Shown here: piece after piece, positions 19,665-34,380 of the stretch
Layout of the letters: the number at the start of each line of letters is the position of its first letter
Numbering within the stretch: position 1 is the stretch's first letter
Origin: Enterobacter sp. 10-1
GTDB lineage: Bacteria; Pseudomonadota; Gammaproteobacteria; Enterobacterales; Enterobacteriaceae
Direction: 5' to 3'
DNA: 64,000 nt
Assembly (NCBI GenBank): GCA_002270295.1
Contig: NISF01000003.1
Location: 496,001 to 560,000 of the forward strand
Notes under the pieces: model-generated
Told to the model about the DNA's origin: nothing
Database searches by the model: none
Seen by the model: the letters and a program-made list of their open reading frames with translations, nothing else
Position numbers and translations under genes: made by a program

Positions 19665-20479
19665 GTTTTGTCGTTAATCAAACCCGGGAGCTATTTAAGT
19701 CACTCATTTCTAATCGACGGTTAATTTACACATTAACTCGTCGTGAAGTGATTAGCCGGTACCGCGGTTCAGTATTAGGGTTGCTGTGGTCATTTTTCAC
19801 ACCTGTCCTTATGCTTGTGGTATACACATTTGTATTTAGTGTCGTATTCCAGGCAAAATGGAGTGAGGGGAGCACGTCGCGTACGGCATTTGCATTGGTT
19901 CTGTTTTCAGGGTTAATTATATTCAACTTGTTTTCTGAATGTATTAATCGGGCGCCGACTATAATACTTGCAAATGCGAATTATGTGAAAAAGGTAATAT
20001 TTCCATTGGAGATATTATCTTGGGTGAATTTATTTGCAGCATTATTCCATTTTTCAATTAGTTGTCTGGTATGGCTTATCTTCTATATTGTAGAAGTAGG
20101 CATGCCTCATATCACCATCCTTTTGCTACCGGTTATCCTCCTGCCATTAGTTTTGATGATTATGGGGCTGAGCTGGTTTTTAGGTTCTTTAGGTGTATAT
20201 TTACGTGATGTTAGCCAGATAGTTGGTATAGTCACAATGGTGCTAATGTTCTTATCGCCAATCTTTTTCCCGACATCTGCACTTCCCGAATCAGTAAGGC
20301 CACTGTTATTACTTAATCCACTGGCTCAATTTATTGAACAAGCCAGAGATGTAATGTATTGGGGGCGGGTTCCAGAAATTAGACCGTATTTAGTTGGGTT
20401 AATTGTTAATGCAGCGATTGCATGGGCTGGATTCCTTTGGTTCCAGAAAACACGGAAAGGGTTTGCAGATGTCATCTGA
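19661..20479 (+). CDS. wzm: O-antigen ABC exporter, membrane subunit
   Basis: Wzm is the ABC-2 type permease that moves undecaprenyl-diphosphate-linked O-polysaccharide across the inner membrane after the chain is finished in the cytoplasm. The 272-residue product starts with the typical cytoplasmic amphipathic segment (LISNRRLIYTLTRREVISRYRGS) and has about six hydrophobic helices, including LWSFFTPVLMLVVYTFVFSV and VGIVTMVLMFLSPIFF. It overlaps rmlC and wzt, so the three are translationally coupled. The gene is AT-rich. Confidence 0.94.
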   Translation: MSFVVNQTRELFKSLISNRRLIYTLTRREVISRYRGSVLGLLWSFFTPVLMLVVYTFVFSVVFQAKWSEGSTSRTAFALVLFSGLIIFNLFSECINRAPTIILANANYVKKVIFPLEILSWVNLFAALFHFSISCLVWLIFYIVEVGMPHITILLLPVILLPLVLMIMGLSWFLGSLGVYLRDVSQIVGIVTMVLMFLSPIFFPTSALPESVRPLLLLNPLAQFIEQARDVMYWGRVPEIRPYLVGLIVNAAIAWAGFLWFQKTRKGFADVI

Positions 20480-21815
20480 TAATATTATTGAGATAACAGG
20501 TTTAAGTAAGTGTTATCAAATTTATGACTCACCAAAAGATCGTTTGATGCAGATGTTCTTTCGATCTCGTAAACAGCTTTACCGTGAATTTTGGGCTTTA
20601 AAAAATGTTAGTTTTTCCCTTAAAAAAGGCGAAACGGTTGGCATTATCGGCCGAAATGGCTCGGGCAAATCTACTTTGCTGCAAATGATTTGCGGAACAC
20701 TAACACCCACAGATGGTACGGTGAAGGTTAATGGCCGTATTGCTGCATTGTTAGAGCTTGGTGCGGGGTTTAACCCTGAGTTTACTGGTCATGAAAATAT
20801 TTTTATGGCTGCGTCTCTATATGGCTTGACAAATGAACAAATCAGACAAAGGTACGAGAAGATTCTGGCTTTTGCTGACATCGGCGATTATATCGATCAG
20901 CCAGTAAAAACCTATTCAAGTGGGATGTATGTCCGTCTGGCTTTCGCGGTTATCGCCCATGTTGATGCTGATATACTGGTTATTGATGAAGCCCTTGCTG
21001 TTGGTGATGCGGTTTTCACCCAGAAATGCATGCGATTCATCAGAAAGTTTAAAGAGAATGGCACTTTACTGTTTGTCAGTCATGATACCCAATCAGTAAT
21101 AAATTTATGCGATAAAGCAATCTGGATCCATAAAGGTGAAATGATTGCTTCGGGCAAAGCTAAGACTATTACAGAAAAGTATCTACAGTATACCTTACAA
21201 GAGGTTTACGGTGATGAAACCAAACTTGATGATATTAAAAATAATAAACAAGATGATGTTTCTACTGAACAATCACAACTTGCCATTGCTGAAAATTCGA
21301 CTGCTAATGATACTTTCGACTATAACTCTCAATACGGTATTGATAACAATCTATCAGATGCTAATGGTTGGAAAACCGGTGCAGGTGAAATTATCGATGT
21401 GTCATTCAGTGATGTGGCTACCGGGAGCACCCACCACCTGTACAAAGGTGGTGAAAAAGTCAAACTATGCATTACTGCGATTATAAATGAGCAATTCGAC
21501 TCACCGATATTAGGTTTTCTGGTTAAAGATCGTTTGGGCCAGGTGTTATTCGGAGAGAACACATTGCCATTCACCAATAAAAATGCATTTTCTGTAGGTG
21601 CGGGTGAGAAAATGACCGCTGAATATGTGTTTACATTGCCGATGCTGCCCAATGGGGAATATTCGATGATGGTCTCATTGGCTAATGGTGATATAAACAG
21701 CCATGTTCAGCACCACTGGCTACATGATGCTTTGATAATCAATGTCTCTTCAAGTGATGTGCGTTGGGGACTGGTCGGTATTAAGTTTGATGATGTGAAA
21801 CTGGAAAAAGAATGA
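20469..21815 (+). CDS. wzt: O-antigen ABC exporter, ATPase with C-terminal carbohydrate-binding domain
   Basis: Wzt powers O-polysaccharide export with Wzm. Residues 1-240 are an ABC ATPase: Walker A IIGRNGSGKST, signature YSSGMYVRLAFA, Walker B DILVIDEALAVGD and the switch His in FVSHDT. Residues ~250-448 form an extra beta-rich domain (GAGEIIDVSFSD... LANGDINSHVQHHWLHDALIINV) of the type that in E. coli O9a Wzt binds the capped non-reducing end of the glycan and licenses export. I chose the ATG at 20469, overlapping the wzm stop by 11 bases. The extra domain implies a chemically marked chain end, which fits the methyltransferase in the next gene. Its stop overlaps that gene by four bases (ATGA). 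Confidence 0.93.
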   Translation: MSSDNIIEITGLSKCYQIYDSPKDRLMQMFFRSRKQLYREFWALKNVSFSLKKGETVGIIGRNGSGKSTLLQMICGTLTPTDGTVKVNGRIAALLELGAGFNPEFTGHENIFMAASLYGLTNEQIRQRYEKILAFADIGDYIDQPVKTYSSGMYVRLAFAVIAHVDADILVIDEALAVGDAVFTQKCMRFIRKFKENGTLLFVSHDTQSVINLCDKAIWIHKGEMIASGKAKTITEKYLQYTLQEVYGDETKLDDIKNNKQDDVSTEQSQLAIAENSTANDTFDYNSQYGIDNNLSDANGWKTGAGEIIDVSFSDVATGSTHHLYKGGEKVKLCITAIINEQFDSPILGFLVKDRLGQVLFGENTLPFTNKNAFSVGAGEKMTAEYVFTLPMLPNGEYSMMVSLANGDINSHVQHHWLHDALIINVSSSDVRWGLVGIKFDDVKLEKE

Positions 21816-24800
21816 AAAATTTAATTGAGCTCTATGATGAGCATAACGGAAAATCATCAGATAAGTGGGATATTTATCTCCATACTTACCACCAGTACCT
21901 TTTCAGTTCCAGAATGTCTGTCAAGAATTTTCTAGAAATTGGTGTACAAAATGGTGGCTCACTAGAAATATGGCGCAAGTATTTCCCAGTCGCCGAGAAC
22001 ATTATTGGTTGTGATATTAATCATGATTGTGAAAAATTAAAATATAATGACGATGCGATTAAGATTGTTATTGGGAACTCGTCAACTGAAGATGTAAAAA
22101 AACGGATTCAGTATATTGCACAATCATTTGATTTGATTATCGACGATGGTTCGCATGATTCATCCGACATTATTAAATCATTCTTGCTTTACTTCCCTCT
22201 GGTTAATGAAGAGGGAATTTATATTGTTGAAGATTTACATTGTAGCTACTGGGAAAGCTTTGAAGGGGGACTCTATGACCCATTTTCTTCAATGGCATTT
22301 CTTAAAAAATTAGCCGATGTGCAAAACCATGAGCATTGGGGGATTGAGTTAAGTGCTAACGAATTCTTACAACCTTTCTATGAACACTATGAATGTGAAC
22401 ATTTAGGCCCCATTGACTATAGCGAAATTCATTCAGTTACTTTTATAAACTCCCTATGCATCATTCAAAAGGGTAAAGCAAAGTCAAATCTTCTCGGTGT
22501 TCGACATATTGTTGGTGACGAAGAGATAGTTGTCCAAGGTAATAAGGCCCACAATGGTACTTATATGCCTGCAATGCTGCAGACTCATAATTTTTGGAGT
22601 TCATTACAGCTCCATCCAGAAATGGAATGGCAGAAATTAGTTGTTGCAGAACAGAATATGACTAAAGAGATTCTTGCTCAACAGAAAAGACTGAAAGAAC
22701 TTCAAAGCCATATAGGTAAACAAGAACAGCATATTCAAGAAGTTAATACCGCGCTTGAAGAAAAAGAACATCTCATCCAACGCCTGAGTTTTGATAATCA
22801 GGCGTTGCGGGAATCGACCAGCTGGCGTATAACCAAACCAGTACGCTTAGCCATGCTTAACCTCCGCCGGGCCAAAAAAGCGGCCAAAACCATAACGCAT
22901 GTGACGAAAACTCACGGTGTTGCTTATACCTACAAAAAAGGGATGGCGGTATTTAAGCGTGAAGGTATTTCTGGCGCAATACAGCGAATCAGGCATGTCG
23001 CGGCATTCCAGGGTATGCAAGCAGTACGCGTTCAGAAGGAATTACCTGCAATTAGTCTCGATGCCACTAAGATATTGAGCCTGCGAGTATTGATCATCGC
23101 GGAGCTATCAATACCTCAGTGTCGTAAGTATCGTGTGGACCAGAAAGTTGAATTATTTAAAAATCTCAATATACCTGTAACAGTGCTTAACTGGCATGAC
23201 TGGCAGGCATGCATTGATGCGCTACAAAGCCATTCCTTAATTATTTTTTATCGCGTACCAGCATTTGATAGCGTTCATAGTATTTTCGATGAGTGCGATA
23301 GACTTAATCTCCCGACGTATTGGGAAGTCGATGACCTTATCTTTGATGCTGAAGTGATGAGGAATAGTCGTACCTTAAATGAGCTGGATAAAGATGTCTT
23401 CCAGGGTTTACTGGATGGTGCCCATTTATACAAATCGGCATTGTCACGTTGTAAATTTGCTATCGCATCAACGCCTCATCTTGCAGAAGAAATGGTCGCT
23501 GCCGGTGTAAAACATGCGTTTGTTGTTGAAAATGCGCTTGATCCAGAAACCGTGGTGACAGCTTCTTCGTTACCAGAAACACGAAAAAGTAGTGAAGACA
23601 ATATCATCCGAATCGTCTATGGTTCTGGAACCAGCACGCATAACGTTGATTTCCTTGAAGCTTCTGACGCGATCCTGGCGATTCTTAAAAAGCATAAAAA
23701 TGTTCATTTCCGCTTGATTGGAACTTTAGAGTTACCAAAAGAATACAATGTTGTGCAGGCGCAGATAGAAAGAATAGAATTTTGTCCGTATACGGATTAC
23801 CTGAAAATTCTTAATGAATGTGATATCAGCATCGCACCGTTGGAAAACTATGTATTTAATGATTCAAAAAGTAATATTAAATATATTGAAGCCTCAATTT
23901 TAGGTGTTCCATGTATTTGTTCACCGCGACCTAATTTTTCAAATGTGATTAATCATGGCGAAAATGGGTTCTTGTGTGATAGCACGGAACAATGGGTTTC
24001 AGTGATTGAGGAATTAGTGGATTCTGCCGAGTTACGTCATGCTGTTGGTCTGCAGGGTAAGCAGACTGTACTGGCACGCTACTCCCAGGAATTTATCGCC
24101 AAAAATCAGGTTATGCCGCTGGTTGATGATTTTAATCATCCTGTGGAAACTGCTAAAAAGCAGATTTTATCCGTAAACTGTTATTACGGGCCACGTTCTT
24201 TTGGCGGCGCCACTGTTGTTGCTGAAGCACTAAATAAGCGCTTAAATACAACTGAACAGTTTGATATTCATGTGTTCACGGCGTTAAATCAAGATTATGG
24301 TCAGCTAAATAAACTGCGCCGCTATGAGTTTGATGGGCAAGACTGCTACGGTATGGTTATTCCAGACGTACTGCCATCGAAAAAGCAGATCGTGAACAAT
24401 GACATCGATGCGGAATTTACACATGTTCTCGATCTGGTTAAGCCGGACTTAGTACATTTTCACTCGATTCAGGGACTCGGCGTTACTATGCTTGACATTT
24501 GTCATCAGCGTAATATCCCTATTGTTGTTACCGCCCATGATTACTGGTGGCTATATGAACATCAATTCATTCTGAGTTTTGATGAAAAACATAAGTTCAG
24601 AGGCTTGAGTAAAAAATTAGACAGCGGTCATCATCTTGATAATAACGATGACTATTATCAAATGAAGAAAAGAAGTTCATTGAAACTTGCCGATGTAATA
24701 CTTTCTCCAAGTCTTTTCACCTCAGAGGTGTATAAAAGCGAAGGCTATGACAATGTTCGTCTGAATAAGAATGGCGTCGCTGCTCCTTCATCAGAACGAG

Positions 24801-25357
24801 TTCGTTATCCACATCAACCGTTGAAGTTTGGTTACGTGGGTGGAAACACGAATATTAAAGGTTTCCATCTGATCAGGAAGGTATTTTCTAGCATTCCGGC
24901 GAGTCAGGCATGCTTAGTCATAGTTGATAATACTCTCAATCTTGGTTTCCCATCGTTTAGTCAGGACGATCTTGATGGTATCAATTCTGTCGAGGTAGTG
25001 CCGGCATTTACTCAAGCTGAAATTGATGATTTTTATGCCGGTATTGATGTTTTACTTTATCCAACACAATCCAAGGAGAGTTTTGGTTTGACCGTTCGCG
25101 AGGCCCTTATCCGTGATGTATGGGTCATTACCAGTGATGCTGGTGGGGCGGCAGAGGATATCATTGTTGGCGAGAATGGGTTAGTGATTCCATTCAATAA
25201 TGAAAGTAAAGATTTATCTAAGGCTGTGTCAGAAACGATTGAGTATTTTGCGAAGAGAGATTCTTCGAGCCCCCTTACTCTCCCTCATTCTCACATTCGA
25301 AATTTTGATGAGCAATATGAAGAGTTGTCTTCAATTTATTTGGATGTTTTAAAGTAA
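21812..25357 (+). CDS. Trifunctional O-antigen protein: SAM methyltransferase, coiled coil, two GT4 glycosyltransferase domains
   Basis: This 1181-residue protein is a fusion. Residues ~1-230 are a class I SAM methyltransferase: FLEIGVQNGGSLEIW (residue 40 on) binds SAM, and IDDGSHDSSD near residue 110 resembles the metal-dependent sugar O-methyltransferases of the MycE/ElmM type. A charged heptad-like coiled coil follows (~270-330), ending in STSWRITKPVR, a linker motif common in tandem polysaccharide glycosyltransferases. Two GT-B folds of the GT4 type come next: ~420-770 (YRVDQKVELF, YWEVDDLIFDAEV) and ~780-1181 (SFGGATVVAEAL, HFHSIQGLG, and the EX7E motif ESFGLTVREAL near 1089). I infer that it both polymerises rhamnose-containing repeats and caps the non-reducing end by O-methylation, so coupling growth and termination in one cytoplasmic protein. 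The acceptor and linkage are unknown. Confidence 0.85.
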   Translation: MKNLIELYDEHNGKSSDKWDIYLHTYHQYLFSSRMSVKNFLEIGVQNGGSLEIWRKYFPVAENIIGCDINHDCEKLKYNDDAIKIVIGNSSTEDVKKRIQYIAQSFDLIIDDGSHDSSDIIKSFLLYFPLVNEEGIYIVEDLHCSYWESFEGGLYDPFSSMAFLKKLADVQNHEHWGIELSANEFLQPFYEHYECEHLGPIDYSEIHSVTFINSLCIIQKGKAKSNLLGVRHIVGDEEIVVQGNKAHNGTYMPAMLQTHNFWSSLQLHPEMEWQKLVVAEQNMTKEILAQQKRLKELQSHIGKQEQHIQEVNTALEEKEHLIQRLSFDNQALRESTSWRITKPVRLAMLNLRRAKKAAKTITHVTKTHGVAYTYKKGMAVFKREGISGAIQRIRHVAAFQGMQAVRVQKELPAISLDATKILSLRVLIIAELSIPQCRKYRVDQKVELFKNLNIPVTVLNWHDWQACIDALQSHSLIIFYRVPAFDSVHSIFDECDRLNLPTYWEVDDLIFDAEVMRNSRTLNELDKDVFQGLLDGAHLYKSALSRCKFAIASTPHLAEEMVAAGVKHAFVVENALDPETVVTASSLPETRKSSEDNIIRIVYGSGTSTHNVDFLEASDAILAILKKHKNVHFRLIGTLELPKEYNVVQAQIERIEFCPYTDYLKILNECDISIAPLENYVFNDSKSNIKYIEASILGVPCICSPRPNFSNVINHGENGFLCDSTEQWVSVIEELVDSAELRHAVGLQGKQTVLARYSQEFIAKNQVMPLVDDFNHPVETAKKQILSVNCYYGPRSFGGATVVAEALNKRLNTTEQFDIHVFTALNQDYGQLNKLRRYEFDGQDCYGMVIPDVLPSKKQIVNNDIDAEFTHVLDLVKPDLVHFHSIQGLGVTMLDICHQRNIPIVVTAHDYWWLYEHQFILSFDEKHKFRGLSKKLDSGHHLDNNDDYYQMKKRSSLKLADVILSPSLFTSEVYKSEGYDNVRLNKNGVAAPSSERVRYPHQPLKFGYVGGNTNIKGFHLIRKVFSSIPASQACLVIVDNTLNLGFPSFSQDDLDGINSVEVVPAFTQAEIDDFYAGIDVLLYPTQSKESFGLTVREALIRDVWVITSDAGGAAEDIIVGENGLVIPFNNESKDLSKAVSETIEYFAKRDSSSPLTLPHSHIRNFDEQYEELSSIYLDVLK

Positions 25358-25375
25358 AGGGCCTTTGGCCCTTTT
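25356..25375 (+). terminator. Short GC hairpin between glycosyltransferase genes
   Basis: AAAGGGCC, a TTT loop and GGCCCTTT begin inside the stop codon of the preceding gene, followed by TTATGG. It resembles a weak terminator inside the operon and would need RfaH-type antitermination or would lower expression of the last two genes. Confidence 0.5.
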
Positions 25376-25388
25376 ATGGATATTACTT

Positions 25389-26279
25389 GTGAGTAATGAA
25401 ATTCTTGCAATTACGATAACATTTAATCCTGAAATTGAACGTTTAGAGACACAGATTCGACAATTAGATAGCAGCGGTGTTGATATTTTGATTGTTGATA
25501 ATGGGTCAGACAATAGCGCTGAGATTTCAGCGCTATTACAGCAAGAAACAGCAACTGTGAACCTCCGTTTAATTGGTAGCAATGTTGGGATTGCGACTGC
25601 TCAGAACCATGGGATTGAGTATGCCAGGGCACAAGGCTACAGGTATGTTCTCTTGATGGATCAAGATAGTATACCTTCCGATAATATGGTCGATATACTT
25701 TATCAGGCACTTCGGCTGCACGATGATGCTGCTGCTGTTGGTCCTGTATTTATTGATAGCAATGGCGCCAAACACTCTCGCTTTATTCGCGTAGAGGGGC
25801 TTCGGGTGAATAAAAACCTTGAGGCCGATAGCTCCGGATGTGTCGATGTTGACCATTTAATTGCTTCCGGGTCATTAATACCAGTCGAAGTTTTTGAAAA
25901 AATTGGTGGCATGGATGACTCGCTGTTTATTGACTATGTTGATGTTGAGTGGTCACTACGTGCACGCCATCAGGGGTTACGCTGCTACGGCGTATTAAAT
26001 GCTGGTATGACGCACTCATTAGGAGAGCGCCGGGTTGCAGTCTTCAATCGCAGTGTGGCTATCCATGCTCCTGTGCGTCATTACTATCAGGTGCGTAATG
26101 CAATATTGTTGTATAAAAGAAATTATATCCCGGTTAACTGGAAGTTTCTGGATGCCTATAAGTTAGTTGCTAAGTTAGCTGTTTTTATTCTCTCAGCTGA
26201 AAATAAAAGCTTGGAGATAAAAATGATTTCAAAGGGGTTTCTTGATGCTTTCAGGAATATCAGCGGGAAATATAAGTGA
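25389..26279 (+). CDS. GT2-family glycosyltransferase, probable rhamnosyltransferase
   Basis: A 296-residue GT-A enzyme close to bacterial rhamnosyltransferases (RfbF/RfbG-like). It starts with the nucleotide-sugar fold ILAITITFNPEIERL, then IVDNGSDN, SNVGIATAQNHGI, and the metal-binding DXD in LLMDQDSIPSD. The acceptor region has IGGMDDSLFIDYVDVEWSLRARHQG, the usual D(Y)VDVEW element. It has no transmembrane helices. I chose GTG at 25389, giving MSNEILAIT; the frame is open upstream only through the hairpin. It probably adds a rhamnose to the lipid-linked adaptor or repeat. Confidence 0.85.
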   Translation: MSNEILAITITFNPEIERLETQIRQLDSSGVDILIVDNGSDNSAEISALLQQETATVNLRLIGSNVGIATAQNHGIEYARAQGYRYVLLMDQDSIPSDNMVDILYQALRLHDDAAAVGPVFIDSNGAKHSRFIRVEGLRVNKNLEADSSGCVDVDHLIASGSLIPVEVFEKIGGMDDSLFIDYVDVEWSLRARHQGLRCYGVLNAGMTHSLGERRVAVFNRSVAIHAPVRHYYQVRNAILLYKRNYIPVNWKFLDAYKLVAKLAVFILSAENKSLEIKMISKGFLDAFRNISGKYK

Positions 26280-27105
26280 TAACTGCAGTGGGTATAATGT
26301 TGTGGACAAAGAAGTATCTGTTAAAATCTCGATTGTTACTTATTATATCGATGGTGATATATTCTCGTTAGTAGATTCCTTTCTCATCGCAGCACAAAAA
26401 ACACCCTATTTGAACTATAAATTTGCGATTATTGAAAACGGTTATAAAGAGAAAACAGAAATACATCGACAGGTTGAAAAGCAATATCCATTCTGTACTG
26501 TCACTATTACTGGTGAGAATTTAGGGTATGGTCGCGCTCATAATTTAACTATCGATTCAGACTTTGATTACCATCTGGTGTTAAATCCTGATATTGAGTT
26601 TGCACCTGATTCTTTACGTGTTGCATTCGAATTTATGGAGCAAAACACACATTGCGGATTGCTATCACCACAGTGTCATTGGAGAAATGGCGACCGTCAG
26701 TATCTGTGTAAAAGATATCCTGATGTATCTGTTCTGTTGATTCGCGCTTTTGCACCAAAATTTATTCAGGACATGTTCAGAAAGAAGCTAGAATATTATT
26801 GCATGAAGGATGAAATGCAGGCTGAAACCATTCTATGGAATCCGCCAATTGTCACTGGTTGTTTTATGCTTTTTAGAACTTCAGTGCTGACTGCTTTAGG
26901 GGGCTTTGATAAAGACTTCTTTTTATATTTTGAAGACACTGATTTAAGTCTAAGAGCCAGTAAAATGACGGATGTGGCCTATGTGCCTGAAGTTAGGATG
27001 CTGCATCATGGCGGAAATGTATCGAGAAAAGGAATTAAACACATTCTCTTCTTTACGTCATCAATGGTGAAGTTTTTCAGAAAGCATGGGTGGAAGATTT
27101 TATAA
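26245..27105 (+). CDS. GT2-family glycosyltransferase, WbbL-like rhamnosyltransferase
   Basis: A GT-A enzyme of 286 residues. It shows KISIVTYYIDGDIFSLV, AIIENGY, TGENLGYGRAHNL and the catalytic Asp in LVLNPDIEF, followed by GGFDKDFFLYFEDTDLSLRASKM. The same sequence of elements occurs in E. coli WbbL, which transfers rhamnose to GlcNAc-diphosphoundecaprenol. I therefore infer an adaptor-forming rhamnosyltransferase acting early. The ATG at 26245 is preceded by AAAGGGG with seven bases spacing and overlaps the previous gene by 35 bases. A GTG 58 bases downstream is a possible alternative start. It is the last gene of the O-antigen operon. Confidence 0.82.
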   Translation: MLSGISAGNISDNCSGYNVVDKEVSVKISIVTYYIDGDIFSLVDSFLIAAQKTPYLNYKFAIIENGYKEKTEIHRQVEKQYPFCTVTITGENLGYGRAHNLTIDSDFDYHLVLNPDIEFAPDSLRVAFEFMEQNTHCGLLSPQCHWRNGDRQYLCKRYPDVSVLLIRAFAPKFIQDMFRKKLEYYCMKDEMQAETILWNPPIVTGCFMLFRTSVLTALGGFDKDFFLYFEDTDLSLRASKMTDVAYVPEVRMLHHGGNVSRKGIKHILFFTSSMVKFFRKHGWKIL

Positions 27106-27140
27106 TTTTATTTTCCATGTATATTGTTAACTTTTTATTA

Positions 27141-27175
27141 AAGGATGTTGGGGTTGCCCCAACATCCTTTTTTCT
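27141..27175. terminator. Bidirectional terminator between O-antigen and his operons
   Basis: AAGGATGTTGGGG and CCCCAACATCCTT form a 13-bp perfect stem with a TTG loop, followed by a T-run on the plus strand and preceded by TTTTTATTA, giving partial symmetry for the minus strand. It separates two convergent operons. Confidence 0.9.
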
Positions 27176-27767
27176 TATTTATGCCGACTGCGCAAATTTT
27201 CTATCACTGCCGTCAAATCCAGCTCCTGATCCTGCAGCAGCACCAGCAGATGATACATCAGATCCGACGCTTCGTTCTTCAGCTCAAACTGGTCATGCAC
27301 CGTCGCGGCCAGCGCCGTTTCCACGCCTTCTTCCCCGACCTTCTGCGCAATGCGCTTGGTGCCGCTGGCGTACAGCTTCGCGGTATAGGAGCTCTCCGGG
27401 TCGGCGTGCTTCCGCTCGGCCAGCAGCTGCTCCAGCTGATACAGAAACAGCCACTGGTGTCCCGCTTCGCCGAAGCAGCTGGACGTGCCCTTATGGCAGG
27501 TTGGGCCAATCGGATTAACCAGCACCAGCAGGGTATCGTTGTCGCAATCCGGTGTGATGCTCACCACGTTGAGGAAATTGCCGGAGGTTTCGCCCTTGGT
27601 CCACAGACGCTGTTTGGTGCGCGACCAGAAGGTCACTTTCCCGCTCTCTTCGGTCTTCGCCAGCGCTTCCTGATTCATGTAGCCAAGCATCAGTACCTCG
27701 CCGGAAATAGCGTGCTGTACGATGACCGGCATCATGCCGTCGGTTTTTTGCCAGTCCAGCTGTTCAG

Positions 27768-27774
<7 letters not shown>
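27175..27774 (-). CDS. hisI: Phosphoribosyl-AMP cyclohydrolase / phosphoribosyl-ATP pyrophosphatase
   Basis: HisI (HisIE) is the bifunctional enzyme of histidine steps 2 and 3. Of 199 residues, the N-terminal ~105 are the cyclohydrolase ([29 protein letters not shown], and the zinc ligand region DCDNDT...[12 protein letters not shown]). The C-terminal ~90 are the all-helical pyrophosphatase ([24 protein letters not shown]). It is the last gene of the his operon and overlaps hisF by seven bases. The operon reads right to left and ends at the shared terminator. Confidence 0.97.
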
Positions 27775-33279
<5,505 letters not shown>

Positions 33280-33336
33280 GATAGTTTCCCCTGTTTACTC
33301 TTTGAGACAGGCCCGGTGGGGCCCGTGCTGGCTGGA

Positions 33337-34236
33337 TTACTCCATCATCTTCTCAATCGGCAGAACCAGGATCGAGCTGGCGCCGAGCGCTTTCAGTTTT
33401 TCCATGGTTTCCCAGAACAGGGTTTCGCTGCTGACCATGTGCATCGCTACGCGCTGCTTATCGCCCGCCAGCGGCAGGATCGTCGGACGCTCGGCGCCCG
33501 GCAGCAGAGCCACGACTTCTTCCAGGCGCTCGGTCGGCGCGTGCATCATGATGTATTTCGATTCCCGGGCCTGGATCACGCCCTGAATGCGGGTCAGCAG
33601 GCGGTCAATCAGCTGCTGTTTGGCATCGGCGATTTCGCCGTCGCGCTGAATCAGGCAGGCTTTGGAGCGGAACATCACTTCCACTTCGCGCAGACCGTTG
33701 GCTTCGAGGGTCGCGCCGGTAGACACCAGGTCGCAGATGGCGTCGGCGAGGCCCGCGCGCGGGGCGACTTCAACGGAGCCGTTCAGCAGGCAGGACTTAA
33801 ACGAAATTCCTTTCTGATCGAGGTAGCGCTTCAGCAGGTGCGGGTAGGAGGTGGCGATGCGTTTGCCATCCAGCGCCGACGGGCCGTCCCAGCGCTCATC
33901 CGCCGGCGTGGCCAGCGACAGGCGGCAGCCGCCGAAATCAAGACGGCGCAGGGTGAAGTAGCGCGGGTCTTCGCCCTGAGCGCGGCGGCTCAGCAGCTCT
34001 TCTTCCAGCACGTTTTCGCCGATAATCCCCAGATCGACCACGCCGTCCATAATCAGGCCCGGGATATCGTCATCACGCACGCGCAAAATATCGATAGGCA
34101 TATTTTCTGCCAGCGCAATCAGGCGCTGAGTGTGCAGATTCACTTTGATGCCACAGCGGCTCAATAATTCGCGTGAATCTTCGCTCAGGCGGCCTGATTT
34201 TTGAATAGCTATGCGTAAACGGCTGTTGTCTAACAT
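33337..34236 (-). CDS. hisG: ATP phosphoribosyltransferase (long form)
   Basis: HisG starts histidine synthesis by joining ATP and PRPP, and is feedback-inhibited by histidine. The 299-residue long form has [20 protein letters not shown], the PRPP loop region [14 protein letters not shown], and the C-terminal regulatory ACT-like domain ([21 protein letters not shown]...PTILPLAG) that binds histidine. It is the first structural gene, 145 bases after the leader peptide stop. Confidence 0.98.
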   Translation of the reverse strand: MLDNSRLRIAIQKSGRLSEDSRELLSRCGIKVNLHTQRLIALAENMPIDILRVRDDDIPGLIMDGVVDLGIIGENVLEEELLSRRAQGEDPRYFTLRRLDFGGCRLSLATPADERWDGPSALDGKRIATSYPHLLKRYLDQKGISFKSCLLNGSVEVAPRAGLADAICDLVSTGATLEANGLREVEVMFRSKACLIQRDGEIADAKQQLIDRLLTRIQGVIQARESKYIMMHAPTERLEEVVALLPGAERPTILPLAGDKQRVAMHMVSSETLFWETMEKLKALGASSILVLPIEKMME

Positions 34237-34290
34237 TCTTGTTTTCCTCTTATACCTGTCTGAATCTGTCCGAATTTAATTCAAAAAAAA

Positions 34291-34317
34291 GCCCCCGGAA
34301 GTAAATCTTCCGGGGGC
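34291..34317 (-). terminator. his operon attenuator terminator
   Basis: GCCCCCGGAAG, loop ATTTA, CTTCCGGGGGC on the minus strand, followed by eight T (34283-34290). It lies between hisL and hisG and is the attenuator hairpin. When histidyl-tRNA is scarce, ribosomes stall in hisL and the alternative antiterminator pairing prevents it forming. Confidence 0.93.
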
Positions 34318-34380
34318 TCTCTTTGCGTTCATGCACCTCTGGAAGATCCAAATGTCTTCCAGCACACATCGCCTGAAAGA

